Assembly: GCF_030733425.1 (NCBI RefSeq)
Contig: NZ_JASHIZ010000004.1
Coordinates: 1-64,000, forward strand
DNA: 64,000 bases
DNA from: Roseovarius sp. MMSF_3350
GTDB taxonomy: Bacteria > Pseudomonadota > Alphaproteobacteria > Rhodobacterales > Rhodobacteraceae
Direction of reading: 5' to 3'
This document shows, one piece after another, positions 8,512 through 18,082 of the stretch. Made by a program: the position numbers and the translations under genes. The first letter of the stretch is position 1. Each line of letters opens with the position of its first letter. The notes beneath the pieces were generated by a model. That model did not search any database and was not told the DNA's origin. It was given only the letters and a program-made list of their open reading frames with translations.

Positions 8512-11500
8512 CTACGGGTTCGTCGCCGTCCGGAACGCCGTGGCACGCTTTTCCCCATGCCTTCGCCGACCAAGCATCAGCATGGCGGGCGTCACGATGA
8601 GGGTCAGCAGAGTAGCTATCACCAGACCGCCAGCGATCGCCGCGGAAAGCTCCGTCCAGTATTGGGTCGACGGTGCGCCGAAGATCATTTCGCGGCCGAG
8701 GAAATCGACGTTCAGGCCAAGAACCATCGGCAGCAAACCAAGGGCGGTGGTGATCGATGTCAGCAACACCGGACGAAGGCGCTGCGCTCCGGTCCGAAGT
8801 GCCGCATCACGTGCCGAAGCGCCGGAGCGGCGCAACTCGTTGAAGGTGTCGATCAGAACGATGTTGTTGTTCACCACGATGCCCGCCAGAGCGATCACGC
8901 CGACGCCGCCCATGACGATGCCGAAGGGGCGTCCGGTCACGATCAGTCCGAGCAGCACCCCGGCGACCGAGAAGATAATCGCGCTCATGACAACGAAGGC
9001 CTGGTAGAAATTGTTGAACTGAAGAACCAGGATCATGAACATCAGAACCACGGCGGCAACGAAAGCGCCGGCGAGGAATGTCATCGATTCCAGCTGGTCC
9101 TGTGCCTCGCCGGCGAAGTCGACGGTGGCGCCCTGGGGAAGAACGTCGCCATCGAGCGCCGCGCGCAGGGCCGCGATCTGATCGTTCACCAGAACCCCAG
9201 GCGCGACATTCGCCTCGATCGTCGTGACGCGCGCCTCGTCGATCCGCCGGATCACCCCGACCCGCTCTACCGGCTCGAAGGACACGAAGTTTGAGATCGG
9301 GACCAGCCCGGCGGAGGTCGGCACCCTCAGGTTGCCCAACTCGCCCAGCGAACGGTCATCGTCGGGAAAACGAACCCGCACGTCCATCTCTCCGTCGACG
9401 TCGCTCGGGCGGTAGTCGGTGACCGTGATGCCCTGGGTCAGCAGCTGGATGGCCTGGCCCAGCAGGCCGACATCGGCGCCGTAGCGCGCCGCCTGTACCC
9501 TGTCGACGTTGATCGCGACCTCGACACCCGGAAGCGGGCGCGTGTCCGTCACATCCACGAACCCGCCCAGATCCTCCATCGTGGCCAGAACGTTTTCAAC
9601 GGCTTGGCTTTGCTCGGCGGGGCTTTCGGCCGATACCTGGAGGTTGATCGGCTTGCCGCCGCTGGGACCGCCGCTTTCGGTTTCCACCTGAACGTCGATG
9701 CCCGCGATATCCGCAAGATCCCGGCGGAGATCGGCGCCGATCTCGGCCGCTCTCGGCCGCTGGTCCCAGTCCAGCAGATCGAGCTGGATGGTGCCGATGA
9801 TGTCCTCGTCGCCCTGTCCGGACGTCAGAACCGAGCGGGAATAGATGCTTTCCACGCCCTCGGTGCCGACAAGACGCCGTTCGACCTGCCGGACGAGGTC
9901 GTCGCGCTCATAGATGGACAGGTTGTCCCGGGCGCGGATCTGCACCTGCATGGCTTCCGGTTCGATGGACGGGAAAAAGCTGACGCCGCGCCCGACCTCT
10001 CCATACAGCGCGAAGGTCCCAAGCAGCAGCGAAATTGCAAGAACCACGGTGGCACCGGGGCGGCGGATGGCCTGCTCCAGAAGTCGGACATAGGCACCGG
10101 TGAGGCCGCCCACCCGGCGCGGATCGCCGTGCTCGGCCTCGCGCAGGGCGGTTTTTGCGGCCGCGGTCCGGGGCTGTGCGCGTCCGATCACGCCTCCGAC
10201 CACGGGAATGAAGACCAGTGCCATGAAAAGCGACGCGGAAAGCGTCAGGATGACGGTGATCGGGAGATATTTCATGAACTGGCCGATCAGGCCGGTCCAG
10301 AAGAGAAGAGGAAAGAACACGCTGAGCGTGGTCGCGGTCGACGCGATGATCGGCCAGGCCATGCGCTTGGCGGCAGCGGCGTAGGCTTGCGCTGGCGTGT
10401 CGCCCTCGTGAAGGCGCCGGTCCGCGAGCTCGACCGTGACGATCGCCCCATCCACCAGCATCCCGACCACAAGGATCAGCGCGAAAAGCACCACGATGTT
10501 CATGGTCAGGCCCAGGGCCCAGATCGCGGCGACCCCGGCGAGGAACGCGCCCGGTATCGCAAGGCCGACCAGGATCGCCGACCGCAGGCCGAGGGCAAAG
10601 ACGATGACCACCATGACGAGAAGCACCGCCGCCAGGACGTTGGATTCAAGGTCCGACAACAGGGTCTTCACCTCTTCCGACTGGTCCTGCAGATAGGTCA
10701 CGCGGACGCTGTCGGGCCAGTCCCGGCTTAGCTGTTCGATCGTGGCGCGCACCTCGGCCACCGTGTCGATGACATTTGCGCCCGAGCGCTTGACGACCTC
10801 GAGCGACAAGGCCGGCTGGCCGTCGATCCGCGCGAACCCCGTCGGCTCTTCGAACGTCCGTCGAACGGTGGCCACGTCCGCGAATGTCACCACGGTGTCG
10901 TCCTCGACCTTGACGGGCATCTGGAGGATATCGTCCATGTCCTGGATGAGGCCCGGTACCTTCAACACCACGCGCCCGCCGCCGGTGTCGATGGCTCCAG
11001 CCGCGATCAGCTGGTTATTGCGCTGAAGCTGGTTCGTCAGGCTTTCAAGGTTCAGGTTGTATGTCTGAAAGACCGTGGGGTCGATCAGAACTTCCAGGAA
11101 CTCCTCGCGCTCGCCCCCGATCTCGACTTCCAGAATGCCCGGAAGCGCCTCGATCTCGCGCCGCGCGTCTTCCGCCAGGTCGTTGAGCGTCCGTTCCGGC
11201 ACGGGGCCCGACAGCGTCGCGGTAATGACCGGGAAGAGGGCGGTGTTGACCTCTGTCAGGTTCAGATCGCGTGCGTCCTCGGGCAGGTCGCTCTCGACGT
11301 TGTCGGCCGCTTCCCGCACCTTGCGCAGCGCTTCTTCGATGTCTCCGCCCGCCTGGAACTCGAGCTGGACGCTGGCAAACCCCTCCGCGGCCTCGCTCGA
11401 CATCTTCTGAAGGCCCTCGATGGCCCCGAACTCGGCCTCCATCGGCTCGAGAAGGAGGCGCTCGGCGTCCGAGGGGCTGATCCCGTCGATCCCGGTCGAG

Positions 11501-11643
11501 ACGTAGACGAGCGGCAGCGGAACCTCCGGGTTCGCCTCCTTCGGGATCGCAATGTAGGAGATGGCGCCGAATGCCAGGATCATCCCGAAGGCCAGCAGGA
11601 CAAAGCGCGTGCGCGAGAATGCGGCATCGATCAGGGCGTTCAT
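8512..11643 (-). CDS. RND efflux permease (AcrB/HAE-like) with atypical proton-relay residues
   Basis: This 1,043-residue inner-membrane protein has the RND architecture: N-terminal helix, large periplasmic loop (about 30-335), six helices, second periplasmic loop (about 545-860) and six more helices. In helix 4 the usual Asp-Asp pair is Asp398-Gly399 (GMLVDGAIVTVE). In helix 10 the lysine of the AcrB relay is Asn925 within VVNNNIVLID. The family exports drugs, solvents or toxic metabolites in a tripartite complex with a periplasmic adaptor and an outer-membrane channel; no channel gene is adjacent. The gene overlaps the adaptor by four bases (ATGA). Control by the divergent TetR gene is likely. 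Confidence 0.92.
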   Translation of the reverse strand: MNALIDAAFSRTRFVLLAFGMILAFGAISYIAIPKEANPEVPLPLVYVSTGIDGISPSDAERLLLEPMEAEFGAIEGLQKMSSEAAEGFASVQLEFQAGGDIEEALRKVREAADNVESDLPEDARDLNLTEVNTALFPVITATLSGPVPERTLNDLAEDARREIEALPGILEVEIGGEREEFLEVLIDPTVFQTYNLNLESLTNQLQRNNQLIAAGAIDTGGGRVVLKVPGLIQDMDDILQMPVKVEDDTVVTFADVATVRRTFEEPTGFARIDGQPALSLEVVKRSGANVIDTVAEVRATIEQLSRDWPDSVRVTYLQDQSEEVKTLLSDLESNVLAAVLLVMVVIVFALGLRSAILVGLAIPGAFLAGVAAIWALGLTMNIVVLFALILVVGMLVDGAIVTVELADRRLHEGDTPAQAYAAAAKRMAWPIIASTATTLSVFFPLLFWTGLIGQFMKYLPITVILTLSASLFMALVFIPVVGGVIGRAQPRTAAAKTALREAEHGDPRRVGGLTGAYVRLLEQAIRRPGATVVLAISLLLGTFALYGEVGRGVSFFPSIEPEAMQVQIRARDNLSIYERDDLVRQVERRLVGTEGVESIYSRSVLTSGQGDEDIIGTIQLDLLDWDQRPRAAEIGADLRRDLADIAGIDVQVETESGGPSGGKPINLQVSAESPAEQSQAVENVLATMEDLGGFVDVTDTRPLPGVEVAINVDRVQAARYGADVGLLGQAIQLLTQGITVTDYRPSDVDGEMDVRVRFPDDDRSLGELGNLRVPTSAGLVPISNFVSFEPVERVGVIRRIDEARVTTIEANVAPGVLVNDQIAALRAALDGDVLPQGATVDFAGEAQDQLESMTFLAGAFVAAVVLMFMILVLQFNNFYQAFVVMSAIIFSVAGVLLGLIVTGRPFGIVMGGVGVIALAGIVVNNNIVLIDTFNELRRSGASARDAALRTGAQRLRPVLLTSITTALGLLPMVLGLNVDFLGREMIFGAPSTQYWTELSAAIAGGLVIATLLTLIVTPAMLMLGRRRHGEKRATAFRTATNP

Positions 11644-12806
11644 CGGTTCGCCTCGTCATTGTCCGCGGCCGAGGCGGGCTGATCCTCCAGCGCTGCCTCT
11701 GTTTGTGTGCGGACGGTCTCGCCGGCGCGCACGAAGCCCTGGCCCACCGTGATGATCTGCGCCGTCTCCGGCAGACCCGTCGCCCAGAGTCCGCCGATCT
11801 CGGCCTTGATGAGGTCCACCTCGTGAAAGCGCACGACATCGTCCTCGACCGTCTTGATCCCGGTGGTGCCCTCGGGGCTGAGCGAGACCACCGAGGCTTC
11901 GACGAAATGCGCCGTTTCCTCGCGCGTCGGGATGGTCACCTCTGCAGACACGCCGGGTCTGATGGCGCCATCGGGGTTGTCGATCCTGACCTCGGCCAGA
12001 AAGGTGCGGGTTTCGGGCGAGGCGGCACTCGCGACAAACTCGACGACGCCCTCGCGGGTCTGCCCGGTGATGAAGCGGACCTGCGCGCTCTGGCCGACTT
12101 CGATCCTTTCCCGCGATTGCTGCGGAATCTGGATCGCCACCGTTATCGGGTCGCTGTCGACGATCCGCGCCACCGCGGTTCCCGCGGCGGCATATTCTCC
12201 GTCGTTGAGCAGCAGGTTCTCGATGCTGCCGTCGAAGGGCGCAACAACGGTAAAGTTCGAAAGCGTCTCCTGCGCCGACGAGACCTGCGCCTCCGCCGCA
12301 GCCAGAGCGGCGCGCGCCTCGGCGACCCTGTCCACAGTGCCCGCCCCGCGGTCGAGCAGCGTGGTTGCGTTGTCCAGTTCGCGCCGAGCGCGGCTTTGCT
12401 CCTCTTGTGCCTGCGACAGAGCCGCTTCGGCGCGGCTGGCGTCAAGCTGGGCGATGACCGCGCCGCGCTCCACCATCTGTCCCTTGCGCACGGGCAGCGC
12501 GACCACGGTCCCGGCCGTCTCCGTCACGATGTCGGTGTCGCGTTCGGGCAGGGCCTGCCCCTGTGCGCTGAAGCTGAGCTGTACGCTACCGGCGGTCGAA
12601 TTGCGCACCACGACCGACGGGGGAGGCGGTGGCGCCACCGCGGTTTGTGCCGGTCCTGTCTCCTGCTCGGCGAAAAAACCGCTGCCCATCCACGCGATGA
12701 TCGCGGCCAGGATCGCGCAGGCCATCCAGAACGATCTCGAGGCGCCGCGGTCGCGGCGCATGTCTTTTTGCTCGGTGGTTGGCGCAACATCGGAATGTTC
12801 GGGCAT
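11640..12806 (-). CDS. RND efflux periplasmic adaptor (membrane fusion protein)
   Basis: The 388-residue protein has an N-terminal membrane anchor at about residues 26-46. A split lipoyl domain follows (VALPVRKGQMVERGAVIAQLD, then VVAPFDGSIENLLLNDGEYA). Between the two halves lies an alpha-helical hairpin rich in Ala, Glu and Arg (about 120-205). Beta-barrel and membrane-proximal domains complete it. It bridges the RND permease to an outer-membrane exit duct. It is the first gene of the leftward operon, 85 bases from the TetR start, with the palindromic operator in between. Confidence 0.92.
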   Translation of the reverse strand: MPEHSDVAPTTEQKDMRRDRGASRSFWMACAILAAIIAWMGSGFFAEQETGPAQTAVAPPPPPSVVVRNSTAGSVQLSFSAQGQALPERDTDIVTETAGTVVALPVRKGQMVERGAVIAQLDASRAEAALSQAQEEQSRARRELDNATTLLDRGAGTVDRVAEARAALAAAEAQVSSAQETLSNFTVVAPFDGSIENLLLNDGEYAAAGTAVARIVDSDPITVAIQIPQQSRERIEVGQSAQVRFITGQTREGVVEFVASAASPETRTFLAEVRIDNPDGAIRPGVSAEVTIPTREETAHFVEASVVSLSPEGTTGIKTVEDDVVRFHEVDLIKAEIGGLWATGLPETAQIITVGQGFVRAGETVRTQTEAALEDQPASAADNDEANR

Positions 12807-12854
12807 GAGGGTGTTCCAGGCACAGGGTTGTCATGTCTTCGTCGGCGCGCTTAT

Positions 12855-12871
12855 ATACCGACAGTCGGTAT
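12855..12871. promoter_or_regulatory. 17-bp palindromic operator between efflux operon and TetR gene
   Basis: ATACCGACAGTCGGTAT is a perfect dyad with 8-base arms around one central base. It lies between the two divergent starts (12806 and 12892), 20 bases upstream of the tetR ATG. TetR repressors of RND pumps normally bind such a site to repress the pump and themselves. Confidence 0.75.
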
Positions 12872-12891
12872 GTAGTGGGAGAGCCGGGACG

Positions 12892-13599
12892 ATGCAACCG
12901 GACGAGAAATCCGCGGCGCGACGTGAGCGAATGTCGGCAGACAAGCGTCAGGCCGCGATTCTGGATGCCGCCGCGCAGCTTCTGGCCAGGCAGGGGTGGG
13001 AAGAGGTCACGATCAACGACATCCTCGATGCCGCGGGCATTTCCAGGGGCGGCTTCTATCACCATTTCTCATCGAAGGATGATGTCCTCACGGCGCTGGT
13101 GCTCCGCTTCGCGGATGCGGCAAGCGCTGCCGCAAGATCGGGGATGAACAGGTCCGGGAAAGGATTCGTCGACCGCATCTCGATGTTTCTTCACGACGCC
13201 ATTCAGTGGGAACTGGATCACAGCGACGAGATCATCGGCATCGTGAGCCTGGCCATGCGCCCCGGCAACGGACCGATCTTTCTGGGGCTGAGCCGGGAAA
13301 CCGAGCGCCGAACGCTTCCGATTCTGAAAGAGATCCTTTCCGAAGGGATGGAGCGCCGCGCCTTCGACCTTGCGGATGTGGACCTGACCGCAGACCTCTT
13401 CCTCCGCGTGGCGCGCACGAGGTGGCTGAAGTTCATCGAACTGCAACAGGCAGCACGCGCGGGACGGCTTGCCGAGGCGCGGGATAGACTGCACCAGCGA
13501 GTGCGGGCCGAGCGACAAACCTATGAAAGGCTCCTCGGCCTGCCTCCCGGCAGCATAGAGCTTCCGCCCGAAGACGCCTTCGAGAAGCTTCTGCGGTAG
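12892..13599 (+). CDS. TetR/AcrR-family repressor of the RND efflux operon
   Basis: The 235-residue protein has a typical TetR N-terminal helix-turn-helix: AILDAAAQLLARQGWEEVT followed by INDILDAAGISRGGFYHHF (to about residue 60). A helical ligand-binding domain follows. ATG 12892 was chosen because it directly follows the divergent operator; the long open frame upstream is antisense to the adaptor gene. The family releases DNA on binding a pump substrate. The C-terminal tail is proline-rich (LGLPPGSIELPPED). Confidence 0.88.
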   Translation: MQPDEKSAARRERMSADKRQAAILDAAAQLLARQGWEEVTINDILDAAGISRGGFYHHFSSKDDVLTALVLRFADAASAAARSGMNRSGKGFVDRISMFLHDAIQWELDHSDEIIGIVSLAMRPGNGPIFLGLSRETERRTLPILKEILSEGMERRAFDLADVDLTADLFLRVARTRWLKFIELQQAARAGRLAEARDRLHQRVRAERQTYERLLGLPPGSIELPPEDAFEKLLR

Positions 13600-13692
13600 A
13601 GTCCCGGTCCACCGGCACTGGCATCCGTGGCCGGTGTTCCGATAAGCTGCGTATCGAACGCGGCAAGGCGACAGCAAACCCGAACAAGGAAA

Positions 13693-14862
13693 GTGCCTTT
13701 GAAAATCGTTGATATCCGTGAGGTGACCAAGCCGATCTCGTCGCCCATCCGCAACGCCTACATCGACTTCAGCAAGATGACGGCAAGTCTGGTGGCCGTC
13801 GTGACGGACGTGGTCAGGGACGGACGCCGGGTGGTCGGCTATGGCTTCAATTCCAATGGCCGTTACGGCCAGGGCGGTCTTATCCGCGAGCGCTTCCGCG
13901 ACCGCATCCTCGAGGCCGACCCCGCATCGCTTCTGAACGATGACGGCAGCAATCTGGACGCGCACAGGATCTGGGCGGCCATGATGCAGAATGAAAAGCC
14001 GGGCGGCCACGGCGAACGCTCGGTCGCGGTCGGCACCATCGACATGGCCGTCTGGGACGCCATCGCCAAGATCGAGGAAAAGCCCCTGTTCCGCCTGCTG
14101 GCCGACCGCAAGGGGCGGGAGGCAAACCCGCGCGTCTTCGTCTATGCCGCCGGGGGCTACTACTATCCGGGCAAGGATGACACCGCGCTCTGCAATGAGA
14201 TGCGCGGCTATCTCGACCGCGGCTACACCGTCGTGAAGATGAAGATCGGCGGCGCGTCCATCGACGAAGACCAGCGCCGGATCGAGGCGGTGCTGACCGA
14301 AATCGGCTCCGAGGCGCAGCTGGCGGTGGATGCCAACGGACGCTTCGATCTAGAGACCGCGATCGCCTATGCCAAGATGCTGCGGCAATACCCGCTCTTC
14401 TGGTTCGAGGAGATCGGTGATCCGCTGGACTACCGGCTTCAGGCCACGATGGCCGAATTCTACCCCGGTCCCATGGCGACCGGTGAAAACCTGTTCTCGC
14501 ATCAGGACGCGCGCAACCTGATCCGCCATGGCGGGATGCGGCCCGACCGGGACTGGCTGCAATTCGACTGTGCGCTGTCATACGGGCTTGTCGAATATTT
14601 GCGCACGCTCGATGTCCTTGATGAACTCGGCTGGTCCCCGTCGCGCTGCATCCCGCATGGCGGCCACCAGATGTCACTGAACATCGCCGCGGGGCTGGGG
14701 CTCGGCGGGAACGAAAGCTACCCGGATCTTTTCCAACCCTACGGCGGCTTCCCCGATGGCGTGCAGGTCGAGGAGGGGCACATCCTCATGCCCGACCTGC
14801 CGGGCATCGGCTTCGAGGGCAAATCCGACCTGATCGAAGTGATGCGCGCGCTGGCGGAATGA
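13693..14862 (+). CDS. tarD: Enolase-superfamily dehydratase, probable D-tartrate dehydratase
   Basis: The sequence strongly resembles the Bradyrhizobium D-tartrate dehydratase TarD, including the distinctive SSPIRNAYIDF, GYGFNSNGRYGQGG, YAAGGYYYPGKD and CIPHGGHQMSLNIAAG segments. Counting from GTG 13693 puts the catalytic KxK lysines at 182 and 184, metal ligands near Asp213, Glu239 and Glu265, and the acid/base His at 322. Those match the published TarD numbering as I recall it. The reaction removes water from D-tartrate to give oxaloacetate, using Mg2+. TTG 13699, with AAGGA eight bases upstream, is an equally plausible start. The gene stands alone, with no tartrate transporter beside it. 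Specificity for another acid sugar is possible. Confidence 0.78.
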   Translation: MPLKIVDIREVTKPISSPIRNAYIDFSKMTASLVAVVTDVVRDGRRVVGYGFNSNGRYGQGGLIRERFRDRILEADPASLLNDDGSNLDAHRIWAAMMQNEKPGGHGERSVAVGTIDMAVWDAIAKIEEKPLFRLLADRKGREANPRVFVYAAGGYYYPGKDDTALCNEMRGYLDRGYTVVKMKIGGASIDEDQRRIEAVLTEIGSEAQLAVDANGRFDLETAIAYAKMLRQYPLFWFEEIGDPLDYRLQATMAEFYPGPMATGENLFSHQDARNLIRHGGMRPDRDWLQFDCALSYGLVEYLRTLDVLDELGWSPSRCIPHGGHQMSLNIAAGLGLGGNESYPDLFQPYGGFPDGVQVEEGHILMPDLPGIGFEGKSDLIEVMRALAE

Positions 14863-15319
14863 ACAGCGTTGGCGGGGCAGGGGAAGACAGTGCCGGGGCC
14901 GGTTTCCGCTGCGGACGCATTGCCGGTCAGAGCGGGCTCTTGCAAGTTCGCGGTTCGGCATAGGTCCGTTCCTGATCGCGTGGCATGGCAGTGACGGCTC
15001 GGACCGGGCATCGACTCGAAACGGTGAAAGCAGCCTTGCGAAATCTCTGCTGTGGATTCCTCTCCGCTGTGCCTGCGCGCGCTTTCCGACCAAGGGCCGA
15101 TCTGTGTCCAATGGACCCTCACTGAGCATTTCACGCGTGAGCGTCTCTCGCCTTGGGCAAGGGACACTCTGACGGGCGGGGCGGAACAGCGTCGGCGGTT
15201 ATGTGTGTTTCGGATATTTTATCTTGCGGAATGCACATGGTGACTGGCCCACGAGACGGTAACATGGTGGAAAATACTACGGGACCGATACGAGATTCTA
15301 ACCTGAGGAGGAGGAAAGA
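14863..15319. other. Intergenic region with ABC operon promoter; no gene seen
   Basis: 457 bases separate the tartrate dehydratase-like gene and the ABC binding-protein gene. I see no convincing coding frame or RNA gene. The right part becomes AT-rich and holds the AraC-type motif (15202-15227). A very strong ribosome site (GAGGAGGAGGAAAG) immediately precedes the binding-protein ATG. Confidence 0.5.
15202..15227 (+). promoter_or_regulatory. Candidate AraC-regulator site upstream of the ABC binding-protein gene
   Basis: This 26-base stretch (TGTG, then GTTTCGGATA, TTTATC and TGC) matches 23 of 26 bases with 18907-18932. Both copies are on the + strand and both are followed by ATGGTGAC. It ends 93 bases before the downstream start codon, a spacing suitable for an activator. 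Assigning it to the AraC protein encoded between the two units is inference. Confidence 0.6.
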
Positions 15320-16537
15320 ATGCGTGGAATGATTGGGCGTCTGATGGCGTCATGTGCCTGTGTCACCGCCGCTGCGGCGGCGCAGGCCGAAGTTTCGGAC
15401 GATGTCGTCCGGATCGGTGTGCTTACTGACATGAGCGGCATTTACAGCGATCTTGCGGGGGAGGGCGCGGTCGAGGCCGTGCGCATGGCAGCCGAGGACT
15501 TCGGCGGCGAAGTTCTTGGCGCGCCGATCGAGGTGATCTTCTCGGACCACCTCAACCAGGCCGACACCGCGGCTGCCAAGGCGCGCGAGTGGTTCGACGT
15601 CGAGGGCGTCGACATGATCAACGACCTGTCCAACTCCGGCGCGGCCTTGGCCGTGGCGGCGGTGGCCAAGGAGGCCGAGCGCCACATCATCGTGAACGGC
15701 GCCTCGAACATCGGCATCACCAATGACGTGTGTTCGCCCTACGCCATCCACTACGCCTATGACGCCTATTCCCTGGCCCATGGCACCGGCAAGGCCGTCG
15801 TCGAGGACGGCGGGCTGACCTGGTTTTTCCTGACTGTCGATTTCGCCTTCGGCATCGGCCTGGAAGAGCAGGTGACCGAGGTGGTCGAGAACGCCGGCGG
15901 CGAGGTGCTGGGCTCGGCCCGTCACCCGCTCTCGGCCAGCGACTTCTCGTCCTACATGCTGCAGGCGCAGTCCTCGGGGGCGGAGATCATCGGCATCGCC
16001 TCGACGGGCGGTGACGCGGTCAACGCGATCAACGCCGCCGCCGAATTCGGCCTGACCCAGAACCAGACACTCGCCGCCTTGCTGTTGTGGCTCAACGACG
16101 TGCACTCCATCGGGCTGGAAGCGGCGCAGGGTCTGATGCTGACCAACGCCTGGTACTGGGACATGAACGAGGAATCGCGCGAGTTCGCACAACGGTACTT
16201 CGACCGTGTCGGCTCGATGCCCAACATGAGCCAGGCCGCGAACTATTCGTCCACCATGCACTATCTGCGCGCGATCGAGAAGGCCGGCACCGACGAGTCA
16301 GGCGCCGTGTCCGAGGCGATGCGGTCCATGCCGATCAACGACTTCTTCGCCAAGGACGGCTACATCCGCGAAGACGGCCGGATGATGCACGACATGTACC
16401 TGTGGCAGGTCAAGACGCCGGACGAGGCCGAGGGCGAATGGGATTACCTCAAGGCAGTGTCCACCATCCCGGCCGAAGAAGCGTTCCGCCCTCTGGACCA
16501 GAGCACGTGTTACCTTGTGACGGGTGACAACGGCTGA
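15320..16537 (+). CDS. ABC transporter substrate-binding protein, LivJ/branched-chain amino-acid type
   Basis: The 405-residue protein starts with a signal peptide (about residues 1-23, with AAAAAQA before EVSDDVV). The type I periplasmic-binding fold follows: VRIGVLTDMSGIYSDLAGEGAVEAVRMA, then a DTAAAKAREWFDVEGVD region and INDLSNSGAALAVAAVA. It captures substrate for the LivFGHM-type permease encoded on both sides of the AraC gene. Despite the family name, such proteins in soil and marine bacteria often bind aromatic acids, amides or short-chain acids. The real ligand is unknown. Two ATPase genes follow on the same strand. Confidence 0.88.
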   Translation: MRGMIGRLMASCACVTAAAAAQAEVSDDVVRIGVLTDMSGIYSDLAGEGAVEAVRMAAEDFGGEVLGAPIEVIFSDHLNQADTAAAKAREWFDVEGVDMINDLSNSGAALAVAAVAKEAERHIIVNGASNIGITNDVCSPYAIHYAYDAYSLAHGTGKAVVEDGGLTWFFLTVDFAFGIGLEEQVTEVVENAGGEVLGSARHPLSASDFSSYMLQAQSSGAEIIGIASTGGDAVNAINAAAEFGLTQNQTLAALLLWLNDVHSIGLEAAQGLMLTNAWYWDMNEESREFAQRYFDRVGSMPNMSQAANYSSTMHYLRAIEKAGTDESGAVSEAMRSMPINDFFAKDGYIREDGRMMHDMYLWQVKTPDEAEGEWDYLKAVSTIPAEEAFRPLDQSTCYLVTGDNG

Positions 16538-16590
16538 TAGCTCTGGGCATTGCGCGGCCCCGCATCGCCCCACGTTCCTGCGAGACATCC

Positions 16591-17355
16591 ATGACCGCCC
16601 CCACGACCGCCAACGTGCTGGAAGCCCAAGGGCTCACCAAGAGCTTCGGTGCCTTCAAGGCCGTGGACGGCGTCGATCTCGCGCTTCGCAGGGGGAGCAT
16701 CCACGCCCTGATCGGCCCCAATGGCGCGGGCAAGACCACCTGCTTCAATCTTCTGACCAAGTTTTTGACGCCCAGTTCGGGCGCAATCCGGTTCAACGGT
16801 CGCGACATCACCTCGCTCGACCCTGGCTCCATCGCGCGTCTGGGTATGGTGCGGTCTTTCCAGATCTCGGCAGTCTTCAACAGCATGACGGCGCTCGAGA
16901 ACGTCATGCTGGCATTGCAACGCCAACGCGGCGAATCCTACGACTTCTGGACCCGCAAATCCGCCCTTCGGGTAAACCGCGACACGGCGATGGAGCACCT
17001 CGACAGCGTCGGAATCCAGCACCTGGCCGAGGTCGCTGCCGGGGACCTGTCCTATGGCCATCGCCGGGCGCTGGAGATCGCCACGACCCTCGCGCTGGAA
17101 CCCGAAGTGATCTTGCTGGACGAGCCGACCGCCGGCATGGGGATCGAGGACGTGGACCGTATCACACGGCTGATCCACGATGCCGCCCGGGGCCGCTCGG
17201 TCCTGATGGTCGAACACAATCTCGGCATCGTCTCCGAGATTTGCGACGAGGTCACCGTGCTGGCCCGGGGCCGGGTCCTGGCCCAGGGCGACTATGCCAG
17301 CGTTGCCGCGAACCAGGATGTGATCGAGGCTTACCTGGGGGGCACCCATGTCTGA
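16591..17355 (+). CDS. livG: ABC transporter ATPase, LivG type
   Basis: The 254-residue ABC ATPase has Walker A GPNGAGKTT at about residues 46-54, signature LSYGHRRALEIA near 152-163, Walker B VILLDEPTAGM near 171-181, and the switch histidine in VEHNLGIV. The LivG-type C-terminal extension ends VIEAYLGG. It pairs with LivF to drive the branched-chain-type importer. It overlaps livF by eight bases. Confidence 0.92.
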   Translation: MTAPTTANVLEAQGLTKSFGAFKAVDGVDLALRRGSIHALIGPNGAGKTTCFNLLTKFLTPSSGAIRFNGRDITSLDPGSIARLGMVRSFQISAVFNSMTALENVMLALQRQRGESYDFWTRKSALRVNRDTAMEHLDSVGIQHLAEVAAGDLSYGHRRALEIATTLALEPEVILLDEPTAGMGIEDVDRITRLIHDAARGRSVLMVEHNLGIVSEICDEVTVLARGRVLAQGDYASVAANQDVIEAYLGGTHV

Positions 17356-18076
17356 AGCGCAGGCAGAAACCACCACACGGACCGTTCTGGACATTTCGAA
17401 CCTGCAGGCCTGGTACGGGCCCAGCCAGGCGCTGTACGACATCACCTTGGATGTCCGCGCCGGCGAACTGGTGACCATGCTCGGCCGTAACGGCGCGGGA
17501 AAAACCACGACCCTGCGCTCCATTGTCGGCATGGTCTCCCGCCGGGCCGGTTCGATCGTCATCAACGGGACCGACACCTCGGCGCTGCCGTCGCACCGGA
17601 TCGCCCGCACCGGCGTCGCCTTCTGTCCCGAGGACCGGGGCATCTACGCCAGCCTCACCGCCGAGGAAAACCTCGTCCTGCCGGCCATCGTGGCCGAGGG
17701 CGGGATGAGCGTGGCAGAGATCCTGACGCTGTTCCCCGGTCTCAAGGACCGGATGAGCAGCCCGGGCACCAAGCTGTCGGGCGGCGAACAGCAGATGCTC
17801 GCCATCGGGCGCATCCTGCGGACCGGCGCGCGCCTTCTGCTGCTGGACGAACCGACCGAGGGGCTGGCTCCCGTCGTGGTCCGGCAGATCGGCGCCGCCA
17901 TCGCGGATCTCAAGGCGCGGGGCTATACCATCCTGATGGTGGAACAGAACGTGCGCTTCGCCTCCACCGTGGCGGACCGGCACTATGTCATAGACCGTGG
18001 CCACGTGGCAGAGACCTTCGACAACGCCACGCTGCTGGCCGACTTCGACCGGATCAGCGCGCAGCTCAGCGCCTGA
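17348..18076 (+). CDS. livF: ABC transporter ATPase, LivF type
   Basis: The 242-residue ABC ATPase has Walker A GRNGAGKTT (about residues 46-54), signature LSGGEQQMLAIGR, Walker B RLLLLDEPTEGLAPVVV and switch H replaced by Gln-Asn in VEQNVRFA, the usual LivF form. An unconserved N-terminal tail of about 15 residues precedes the domain. It is the second motor subunit of the transporter. The convergent AraC gene stops six bases after it. Confidence 0.92.
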   Translation: MSEAQAETTTRTVLDISNLQAWYGPSQALYDITLDVRAGELVTMLGRNGAGKTTTLRSIVGMVSRRAGSIVINGTDTSALPSHRIARTGVAFCPEDRGIYASLTAEENLVLPAIVAEGGMSVAEILTLFPGLKDRMSSPGTKLSGGEQQMLAIGRILRTGARLLLLDEPTEGLAPVVVRQIGAAIADLKARGYTILMVEQNVRFASTVADRHYVIDRGHVAETFDNATLLADFDRISAQLSA

Positions 18077-18082
18077 GCCGCT

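Noticed and set aside
11571..12875. Long plus-strand frames, including an upstream extension of the efflux TetR gene
   Set aside because: They are antisense to the adaptor gene. The TetR protein begins at 12892 after the operator, where the recognisable domain starts.
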